NCBI GenBank assembly: GCA_018398765.1
Contig: JAHBMJ010000450.1
Location: 24,350 to 47,567 of the forward strand
From: Chromera velia
Taxonomy: Eukaryota; Sar; Chromeraceae
Direction of reading: 5' to 3'
DNA length: 23,218 nt
The notes beneath the pieces are model-generated. The model saw only the letters and a program-made list of their open reading frames with translations. It did no database searches and had not been told where the DNA came from. Every line of letters begins with the position of its first letter. Position 1 is the stretch's first letter. The position numbers and the translations under genes are program-made. Positions 9,433 through 18,346 of the stretch are shown piece by piece.

Positions 9433-9515
9433 ACCGGGCCCCTTGGGGAGGCGGCGAGTTACCGTCACTTTGGTAACCATGGGGCGGTGACTTAGAGGCC
9501 CAAGGGCCCCTACCA
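9433..9515. repeat. Subterminal inverted repeat near left TIR
   Basis: GGGCCCCTTGGGG near the left terminus has an imperfect inverted partner, GGCCCAAGGGCCCC, about 55 bp on. Between them TACCGTCAC and GCGGTGACT are also partly complementary, and GGTAACC is self-complementary. Such foldback subterminal sequence is common in non-autonomous DNA transposons. Confidence 0.5.
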
Positions 9516-9770
9516 CTACCATGGCAGTTCGGGCCAAGACCCCGGCAAAGGATACAAAAAAAGCGCGACGCATGGATTGAAAAAAAATCCGTCTCCTTCA
9601 AATCCGTTTCAACTTTCGAAAATCAATTTTTAAACGAAGGTCAACCTTACTTGTGGTCAAAATTATGGAATCGTTTCTCTTCTGTCCCCTGTCAGAGCAG
9701 ACGGACAATTGACGAAGGCTGTAGTTCGGCAGTGATCAGTGCTTTCTCACTGTAGGAGTGGTGGTGGTGG

Positions 9771-9955
9771 AGCTGCAGGAGGCTCCCGAGGAGGGAGGGG
9801 GGGCGCTGGAGCTGCAGGGGTCTCCCAAGGAGGGAGGGGGGGTGGTGGAGCTACAGGGGTCTCCCGAGGAGGGAGAGGAGGTAGTGGGGCTGCAGGGGTC
9901 TCCCGAGGAGGGAGGGGGGGCGTTTGAGCTGCAGGGGCGCTTGAGGCGAAGTGGG
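9771..9955. repeat. 39-bp GC-rich minisatellite, about 5 units
   Basis: The AGCTGCAGG core recurs at 9771, 9810, 9849, 9888 and 9927, exactly every 39 bp, each followed by GTCTCCCGAGGAGGGAGGGGG-like sequence. As 39 is 13 codons, several frames stay open, giving Gly/Arg-rich or Pro-rich repeat peptides. I regard these as by-products of the repeat. Confidence 0.85.
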
Positions 9956-9962
9956 TTGTTCT

Positions 9963-10267
9963 CTTTCTCTCTCTCTCTCTCACACACACACACATATACA
10001 CACACATGGTGACACACACACATACACACATACACACACACACACACACACATACACACATAAACACACGAAAAGAGACTCTCTCAGCTTCGTTAGTCTC
10101 CATCTCTATTCCTCTTGCTCAAGCTGACTGGAAGGGAGCCTTCCGTCTACACGTCCAGGCCTCATTCTCCCTTGCTCACATCTTGATTTTGTCTTTGTTT
10201 GTGTATGTCTGTGAGGGCCGGGTTGACGACCATCCTCGCTCTCTGTCACTCATACACACACACGCAT

Positions 10268-10308
<41 letters not shown>

Positions 10309-10316
10309 TACACACG
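9963..10316. repeat. CT and CA microsatellites
   Basis: A (TC)n tract at about 9963-9980 is followed by interrupted (CA)n tracts to about 10070 and again at about 10254-10316. They lie inside the nested element. Reading frames here (His/Thr repeats) are artefacts of the repeat. Confidence 0.85.
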
Positions 10317-11007
10317 AAGAGAGACAATCTTTTTTCTTTTGTTCCTCTCTTCGTTCTTCTTTTTTTTGTTCTGTGTTTCCCTCCCGGCTGGAAGAGGCAA
10401 ACCATGCGTTCATTTAGGGTTGACCGGCGGAAGTCTGGGTGGGGAGGTAGCGATACACCTCCCCCCTAGTCACCCCCCTAGGTCGTATTTTCGTTGGAGT
10501 CCGCTGGATCAATCAATCAGTACGTCACTGGCAGGCCTCACTAAGTGAGCTCGCATTCATGATATGTTTCATCGCACAGTTGAATAATTGGCAAAGTATT
10601 ACAGCATCATAATTATAACATAATATCATCATTTATAGTGATAGAGTAATATCTCTGATATTATAATTATTATCTCAGATCTAAGAGTTTAGCAAGATTG
10701 ATAGAACAATGGTGTTTACTCTGTAGCCTTTGTTGATTGTAGATTTGATGGTAAAACCAGATAAAACAGGTTTAAAGATCACTAGTATTAGGAAAAATAT
10801 GTAATACTACTACTACCATGGTCATGGGACTAAAAACTACTACCGTAACCGTGAAATTGGTAACCCGGGCAGCCTAGCGGCCATCCGGTAACCATCCTAC
10901 TATCGTTACTCCTAACCGTACTGTGTATCCGGCGACATCAAGCCCTGAAGACCCTTGAACCTCTACAAGCACTCACCAGCACCAACCCCTCTAAGTAGAC
11001 CTTAACA

Positions 11008-11011
11008 CTAT
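11008..11011. repeat. Target-site duplication, right (CTAT)
   Basis: Matches CTAT at 1443-1446 on the other side of the LTR element. The next bases, TATAAACTAT, belong to the AT-rich genomic target. Confidence 0.7.
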
Positions 11012-13303
11012 TATAAACTATTATAAAAGACAAAAATTTATGGTTTCATATATTGAAATTAAAAAAATGAATTATACCCTAATCTAAACTATAGTGTCAA
11101 CGTATATATTAAACTCTTTGTGGTTGATATCAACTGAGGGTTGCGTTTTTCTTTTAATTTTTTTTTTAATTTTTCTACGTTTTAGCATGTAAGTTCAGTG
11201 TCTATAATCAAACTTTATTCACAATTCGACCTTTCCAATCATCTCCATATCCGTCCACAAAGAAATCAAAATAAATAAACAGTTTCTCATGGCCCCAGAC
11301 TAAACCCATAGAGACATATGGATTCATGCACAGCTATGCATCAATGAGATGTGAAACATGCACAGTCTCTCCCGCACTTGAACGTTCTTATGCGATGATA
11401 GGAATGGCATCCAGGCGATCCAATGAGATCCGTTGCTGCCTGTACATTAAAGACAAAAAAGTGAGAGACTTGCATGCGTGTATGTTTTTCCGTTTCGTGA
11501 TTCTTTTTCTACCCCTCGGCGTTCCCATCTGCATGATGTCTTTCTTTCTGGGTTTTCTTCTTCCATCGATCGAAAGAAAAAGAAAACATCTATTTCAATG
11601 GCAGGCATCCAGACTCCCAGAAGGTGCTCCGGGTCTGTCGTAGTTTTCTGTCTGAGGAGAGAGAGAGGGGGGGGGGCGGGGGAGGGAGAGATTCCAGAGA
11701 TCAAAATTCCGCAACAACATTCACCCTGTCACCTGAGTGACAGAAGCTTGCACCCCTTTCCGCTCGCCGAACCTTTCATTGGAATGCTCCCCTCCCCCCC
11801 CCCCAAAGAATAGGAGTTGATGTTGTCGCTGACACACAGCAACTTGAGGGAAGTACGGTTCCACTACATGGACCTGTGTCTCGATGCATCTCCCCCACAT
11901 GGTCAGCTTCACAGATCTGAACCCTGAAGGGGGACAGTCATTTCTTGTGCTTTCGTCGGTTTCTTTGTGAACAAAAAGTCGAATAATTGTTTGTTGGGTG
12001 TCCGCATCATTTAAATTGAGTCATGATTGAGAGTAGTGCAAAAGCAAACAAAACGAGCGTTCTCCGAGTGCTCCATCATGTTCTCACTCACGTGAGTCGA
12101 GTCGAAAATCAATGATCGAAAAATGATGATCACCAAATCAAACAATCACTCAGTGAATCCACCATTCAATTCTGTGTGTATTCCCCCAGCATGCAGCCAT
12201 CTGATTTTTCATCGCGCGTGCACACTTCACTGCAAAGTTTTGATCCCCGTTTCGTTTCCCTTCCCTTTCCCGTTCCCTTTCCCTCTCTCCCGGTCTCTCA
12301 TGCCCTCACGTGCACAGGCTTTTTCGTTTTTCAAAAAGACAAAAGGCAGACACCAGACAGTCAACTTGCCTGGCAATGCGGGATTGTTTGTTGAACATCT
12401 CGCAGCTCCGGCTCATTTCTCTCGCCGAGGCGTTGTCAATCGATTGGTCATGCAAATCAATACTGTCAGTTTTCTCTTCTCTGTCATAAAGCGGAATGAG
12501 ACGAAGCGAGGCAAGGCAAGACGAGGACCAGCCAAGAACGAAAGGACCGACCAGACTGACTTACAGTTATTCTGGTGCAGGACTAAAACACAAACAGTCA
12601 CAGCATGGGTAGCTGGACGAAGGAGGAATCGAAATGCCCTTCGTTCCTCGAAAAACTTTTTATCTATTCCCTCTATTCCCACTTCTTACAAAGTTGACTG
12701 CCGCCCCACTCTCCTAGCTGCCTCCCCACCCCCCACACCCCACTTTTGATTTCAGAAGTCCGCAGTCCAATCCTGCAAGCAATGAAGGGAGAGCAGAAAG
12801 TCACACATGGGACGAGGAATGCTGTCTGTACGTTTGCTTATGCTTTCTCCCCTCTTGTCTGGCTCTTCGTGAGGAAATTAATGATGTGTTGACATATGCA
12901 TCCACTGAAATGCATCAGGACACAGTCACTCTGGGTACTTGGAAGCGCATAACAGGCACAGTGAATTATCAAACGATGGCGGCGCATGTGATCAAGGTAT
13001 GACACAGAACTCCAAACTGAAGCCTTCGTTGACAGTGGGCACCGGCTTTTACTGCAGCGACTTCAATTGGGGAACAACGACAACGTTCTGAATAATTCAG
13101 GAAGAAAGTTCAAATGGTTCTGGTTCTATCTGTCAGTCTCCGCATTCATTTCATAGATCCGCATTTATATCCACGGTTTCGCTAGTTGATGCCTGACTTT
13201 TCTTCGTTGTAGACTTGGGCTCAATTGACTCTAGTTTAGTTTCCTTTCCTTTCCTTTCCTGTGCTGCTGCCGCACTGTCTGACTGACTGACGGACTGACT
13301 GAC
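11012..13303. other. Gap between retrotransposon and kinase gene
   Basis: No supported gene. AT-rich up to about 11300, then mixed sequence with a G-run near 11670-11690, a C-run near 11795 and TTCCC repeats near 12260-12290. The longest frame (12123-12749, plus, 208 codons) spans the TTCCC repeat and shows no domain, so it is not called. The kinase 3' end or 3' UTR may lie in 13.1-13.3 kb. Confidence 0.55.
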
Positions 13304-13330
13304 ATCTTCTGGAGCCCTCAGTTCGGCAGC
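13304..13330 (-). CDS. Candidate next exon of PKG-like gene
   Basis: Acceptor CCTGCAG, nine codons AAELRAPED in the right phase, then GTCAGTCAG, as at other donors of this gene. If the GTCA repeat is not spliced, the frame runs on to a stop at 13151, adding about 50 low-complexity residues. Both readings are possible; no family signature decides. Confidence 0.3.
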
Positions 13331-13713
13331 CTGCAGGTAGGCAGGGAAGACGAAAGAGGAAAATGGAAAGATAAAGGAACGCCGCAATTTGTTCTTTCTT
13401 TGTTGCAGATGGAGTATGACGGGAACATCGGCACAGCTCAGACTATGTATGCTCTCCTCGCTTCGGCCTGGGATTCTCAGCTTCCCTTCTCTCTCCCTCT
13501 CCTTTTTTCTCTTTTTCCTTCCCTTTCTCCCTAGCTCCTTCTCTCCGTCTCTCGGTCTTTTCCTTCTTACTTTCTGTTTGATGTGTCTGCTTGCCTCTCT
13601 GCCTGTCTTGATTTCTTCGCGTGTTAGTAGAAGATCTACGTTTCACCCCCTCCCAACCCTCTCTGTTTCCCGATCTCTCTTGCAAGGATCGATTGTCTGA
13701 CTGACTGACTGAC

Positions 13714-13846
13714 CCTCTTGAGGTCCTGCATGATCTGTCCCTTGGAGGCGATCCTGGGCTCTCCCTGTCCCTTTGCCGTCTCATCCACTGACGGCACGAA
13801 GGGGGGGGAGATGGACCTCGAGAGGATCGCCTGCCAGTTCACAGGC
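13714..13846 (-). CDS. PKG: PKG-like exon 20 (AGC tail)
   Basis: Acceptor CGCCTGCAG. It reads PVNWQAILSRSISPPFVPSV, the W-x-x-I/L-x-x-x-x-x-x-P-P-F-x-P start of an AGC C-terminal tail, then KGQIMQDLKR. Donor AGG|GTCAGT is again followed by GTCA repeats. The hydrophobic end motif is not found, so the tail continues or differs. Confidence 0.88.
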
Positions 13847-16800
13847 CTGCAGGCGCAAAGCGAGAGAGAGAGAGAAAGACCGACGAAAAATAGACGGCAA
13901 TACAAAGGCCAAGCGGCAATGGAAAGACGGAAAAAAGAAGCCCGCGCCGCTAAACGAAAACACGCACACATTTGAAACAAAGAGAAAAACTCCGCTCTGC
14001 TAGATGACATAAAAACGCGGCAAGATTGCAACATATCAAGAGAACTTTAAGACGAAAGATTCATTTCTGCGTTGACAAACTCGGTCTTTCCTCGGTGGTA
14101 CAATCAGCTCAGCAAACTTGCTGAGTCGCTTACTCCTTCCCTTACTCCTACCCTCCATCTCTCACTCCCTTTCTCACTCATTGCCTCCTCCCTGACTCCT
14201 TCACTCCCTCTCTCTTGCTCCCTCCTTCATTTCGTAACTCCCTCCTCACTCACTCACTCATTCACTCCCTCACTCACTCAAAGAAAGGCTGCGCCTTGAC
14301 TTCCTCCGCGCTGTTCAGTCGCACAGCGGGACTCTTTTCCAGAAGTCTGCATGCACGAATCCAGCAGAAGGGACGGGCACATCCAGGAGGTGAGAGAGGA
14401 ACAAGCTTTTTGAACACACAGAACAAGTGCGCTTCCAATGCCAAAGTGAGGAGAGTCGAACTCGTTGAGAGAAGCGGGAAGCAACAAAGAAAAGGGAAAG
14501 ATTGCTGCTTCAATGAGAGAAGTTGAACAGAAATCCTTGTCTATCCTGAGGAGGCCCTCAAAGCTGGTCAGGAAAAAATGAGAGAAGAAAAACAAAGAGC
14601 AGAGCAGCGCCTCGACACTTTGAGAATACGAAGAGAAACTGGGACACCCGACAGAACGTTCTGCAAGCACACAGAAGACATCCATTTGAACGACTACTTG
14701 GCACGTAAAATGCCCTCTACCTGCCTGCCTTCCTGCCTGCCTGCCTGCTCACCTGGACATGACTGCTTTGGCAGGCTCATCCAGGACATGCGCAGGAAAA
14801 TCGAGTGGTTTGTAGAGAATTTCCTTGAACAGATCCAAGTGCCCCTCGCATTTGTATCCGAAGGGGAGGGGCCCACACACAAACTCGTAGATGCACACCC
14901 CGAGGGCCCACCAGTCGACACCCTTACCGTACCCCTTTCCCATGATCACCTGCGGGCGTCAGAGAAAACGCACACACAGAAGAGCCCGTCAAAGTTGAAC
15001 GACAAGAGATTGAGGTCGGTACCTCTCTTCTTTTAAGAGACTTCTCAAGAGTTCTGGTTGTATGCGAAGGAGTGCAGTTTGCGAAAGTAGTTTTGTCTTA
15101 CTGAAAAAAAGGCGTTGCCTGTCTCCATGCTATGATATCTCTGTTCCGGATCGTAAGTTTCTTTTGCAGCTGTCCGCCTTTCTCAATTCGGCAATTATTA
15201 ATAGCTCAATTATTTCTGCGTACCTCCGGAGCCAGGTATTCTGGTGTTCCGACAAGAGTGTACGTTCGTGCCGTTCGCTTGCAGGTTCCGAAATCTGCAG
15301 ACAACCCAGAGTCACCCTCTTTGCCAAAGGAAGCAATCGCACCGACACAGAACAGACGTTCAAGAGAAGGATGGATGCACGAAAGTATTGCTCGAGAAGA
15401 GTAGGCACAGAAAAAGACATGACATGCAGAATCTCAATTGGAGGGCCACGACGTGAAAACAGCAAAGCAACGCTCCCTTTCCACACACTTCGCTTGGCAA
15501 TTCGCTTCGCTGACTGACTGATTCACTGACTGACTGACTGACCGACTAGTTTGACGAATCCCTCCCCATCCAGCATCACATTCTCGGGTTTCAGATCCTG
15601 CACACAGACAGCCGTGCAGCATCACAGTGAAGAGGGAAAGGGACGTCGGTAGACGCGCATGATTGCATGACAGGATGGCGGCATAGACAAATTGAAGCAA
15701 AATAATGCTTCCAAAGACCAGTCGCAGATGAGACCAACAGCGCAACATCAAAGAATAATTTTGTGCCGACAATCCGAACCGCTCAGGCACTGCACAGCCG
15801 ATCATGTGAAATGAAAGTCCGAGACCTGTTCCAGACCATGCCTGCAAGCTTCTTCTGACTTCTGTTTCTTGAGGCTCTGCTGCAACGAGGCGACCCGTGA
15901 GCAGCGCAAATCCTTCACGAACAGGAAGAAAGCGAAGGAGGGAGCCCTTCCGACCTACCCTGTACAGATACCCGCTGTCATGGATGTACTCGAGACCCAG
16001 AGCCTGCAGGTGAGAGAGACAAGAAACACAGTCACACAAGTAGGCAATCCTCTCGGCAAGCTGTCCTCCTTCCCTCTGCATGATCTTGCGTGTTGTTTGT
16101 GAAGACGAAGAAGAGTGTGTGTGAGTGGCCAACACGCAGAAACGAAAGCACAACCAACTCCAAAAAGAACATGGGGCAACGCGGCCATAAGCTGAAGTAA
16201 AGGCAACGTTTCTCTGTGCCTGGTGAATTTCGAATGGGGGGCAAAGCAGGAACGAGCCAGGAATATGACCAATAGCGGATTCATTTCGAATTCTCACACT
16301 CACACTCACCCTCACACTCACACACAAACACAAACACTCTGGTAAAAAGAAAGAGTCAGAGCTGCCTGTCCCCGGGAAGAAACTCAAAACAACCTACAGG
16401 ACGTCAATCAAATGCGGTGAAACAGTCGATGAGTCGAGAGAGGAGGGAAACAACAACAAAGAAAACTGGAGGAAGAGTCAGGACCAACAATGGAGGCGGC
16501 AAAGAACCGCGACTGTTCCCCCGTTAAGTGTCCGATTTCCCGAATCGCCGAGAACAAATCTCCACCTTGGAGAAGTTCGGAGACGAAAAAGAGAAAATGC
16601 GCACCCCTCACTGTTGCCACCCCCGTCAACACACACGGATGCCAATTTTCCATCAGGCGGTCACGTTCCAACAGCACCGCCTTCCTCGCTCCTCGATCCA
16701 GACCCTGTCTCTGTATTGTCTTTAGTGCCAACTGCACGCAGCAACGTTACATTTCATTTCATTTGTTCTTCAAGAGGGAGGATCACCTTTCTTGTCCGTG

Positions 16801-18305
16801 CTAGCAATAGCCGCAGTGCATCCTTCACCCGTTGGAGGTCCTTCAGCCGACCAGTCACCCGACCAAACGACCCATCAAACCACACTCAAACTGAAACTTG
16901 GTGAACCTTCACACATTACCGCGTCTGCACTCCGTTGTTAAACGCACTCAATGCCCGACTTTTTCGTTCACATGAACATGCATGCACCTTCTCTTCCTGT
17001 CTGTCTTCCCTCTCTCCGTGCCTGCCTCCTTTCTTTCTCTCGCCAAGTACTCAGACGGTCTACACTCCCAGAGGGAGACCCAAGTGAATCAGTAGAAGAG
17101 CAAAAATATTTAATTCACGCCACTTGCCTGCATTTGCGATTTGCCCGTCTGGCTTTTGGAGGCCTCTGCTTTGCTCTTCACAGAGAAAACAGCCCCGTAG
17201 GAGCCCTCCCCGAGTTTGTTGTTGATCGCTAGGTCCTCCACCTTCAGGTCCTGAAGCTCTGTCCTCTCTCTGAACAGACTGTCTAGACCACTCAGCACCT
17301 CCTGAAGGCAGACAGACAGACAGACAGAGGAGGACAGGTGTGTGTCTCGACTAAAGAGAAGACATGCAGAAACCCTGATTGACTGATTGACCTGAATATG
17401 GCTTCAACACGATGAAAACATGACGGCAGGCAATTGAAGCGGAAAAGCAAAGGCGGACAAGCAGACGCAGAGAGAGCGACCGACAAAAAGACAAATAAAC
17501 ACACACCGGAGCATGCCAAAATGCAAGCAAAGAAGCAAGCAACCAAGCCGAGTAATACAGACCAATCTCCCCTCAACCAACCTCAAAGTCCCTGTAGCCG
17601 AGCACCAGACACTGCAGAGAGGGAGGGAGGCAACAAAAAACATCTGTAGGCAGAGAAACCAATGGAACGATGTGCAGATGCGAAACAGTGAGAAGAAGAG
17701 AGAGCGATCTGCAAGAAGAAGACAGCAGCAGTCTTCAAGAAAAAGCAAGGAGCGACCAATGTCGCGTTGCGCCTTTTTCCCAGCAGCCACTCTCAACTGG
17801 CTTTGCCCCACATCACAGTTTACCGAGCAGCTGACCACTGTGTCTTCCTCCGCGGTGCAGGTCGCTGTGCGGAGTCTCGCGGTGTTCTTCTCCTGCAAAC
17901 ATGCAACCAAGGCCATGCGTACGCGCATACGCGTCCAGAAGAAGAACACAGACACAGAAAACGAAGACTGGCAAAGATAACTCTTACTGCTCACACAAGA
18001 GAACAGAAGTGCAAGAGGACACCGACGAGGCCCGAAGAGAAGAAAATACAAATTGCAGGACAGACTCGAGATGATGATGGATGCAGTGTCTGTGAAGGAA
18101 GAATGAGACTCTCCTCTGACCGACCTTGTTGAGCAACGGCCTCTCTCCGAAGTAATCAAACTTCCCCACGTATCTGAATTAAAGCAACACACACACACAC
18201 ACACACACACACAAAGTACACGCAAAGTGACCAGTTGGGGTATGCTGTAGTGGTTTCTCTACAGCCTCGTCTTCGGTCGATCACCTCTGTCACTGTTTCA
18301 AAGCC

Positions 18306-18346
<41 letters not shown>

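Larger units (their letters stand above)
9409..10927. mobile_element. Nested non-autonomous DNA transposon with TIRs
   Basis: A 1519-bp insertion in the 3' LTR. The ends are inverted repeats: TATACAGTACGGTTAGGAG on the left, and on the right the reverse complement starts TACACAGTACGGTTAGGAG; 21 of the first 23 bases agree. It is flanked by TCTGGCGA (9401-9408) and TCCGGCGA (10928-10935), an 8-bp target duplication with one transition; the 5' LTR has a single TCCGGCAA there. Eight-bp duplications suit hAT or P superfamilies, but the terminal bases do not clearly settle this. No transposase frame is present. The interior is a 39-bp minisatellite, CA tracts and an AT-rich stretch, so it would be mobilised in trans if at all. 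Confidence 0.85.
1447..11007 (+). mobile_element. LTR retrotransposon, Gag-only (non-autonomous)
   Basis: Complete element bounded by two 524-bp LTRs (after removal of a nested insertion) starting TG and ending CA, with CTAT on both sides (1443-1446 and 11008-11011) as target-site duplication. Two bases after the 5' LTR comes TGGTGATGCC, a primer-binding-site-like start. Directly before the 3' LTR is the polypurine tract AGAAAGGGGCGAA. The length is 9561 bp, or 8034 bp without the nested element and its extra target copy. The internal part carries a broken gag with capsid and zinc-knuckle regions and a possible protease relic, but no recognisable reverse transcriptase, RNase H or integrase. 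It therefore resembles TR-GAG elements, which depend on proteins from autonomous relatives. Gag type suggests a Ty3-like or Copia-like LTR retrotransposon; the lineage cannot be settled without pol. Confidence 0.88.
8957..11007 (+). repeat. 3' LTR, split by a nested element
   Basis: The second LTR copy: 8957-9408 plus 10936-11007 equals 524 bp, the same as the 5' LTR. It is split by a 1519-bp element (9409-10927) and one extra copy of the 8-bp target (10928-10935). It ends CTTAACA and is followed by CTAT, the right target-site duplication. It carries the same tRNA-like segment (about 9126-9196) and the same internal polypurine copy (9005-9017). The reading frame seen in the 5' LTR has a TGA here. 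Confidence 0.9.

Noticed and set aside
9739-9927. Gly/Arg-rich repeat peptide frame
   Set aside because: A by-product of the 39-bp minisatellite, whose length is a multiple of three.
10006-10548. 180-codon frame starting with His/Thr repeats
   Set aside because: Translation of CA microsatellites inside the nested element.
12123-12749. 208-codon plus-strand frame between transposon and kinase
   Set aside because: No domain, composition follows a TTCCC repeat, and there is no sign of neighbouring exons.
13389-13460. Plus-strand exon-like segment after TTTGTTGCAG, starting MEYDGNIGTAQ
   Set aside because: The acceptor looks good, but the frame runs into pyrimidine repeats and lies between minus-strand exons of the kinase gene; no partner exon was found.
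15434-16387. 317-codon minus-strand frame, the longest in the window
   Set aside because: It spans an intron; only its ALGLEYIHDSGYLYR part is exon 15. The rest includes GTCA repeat translation.
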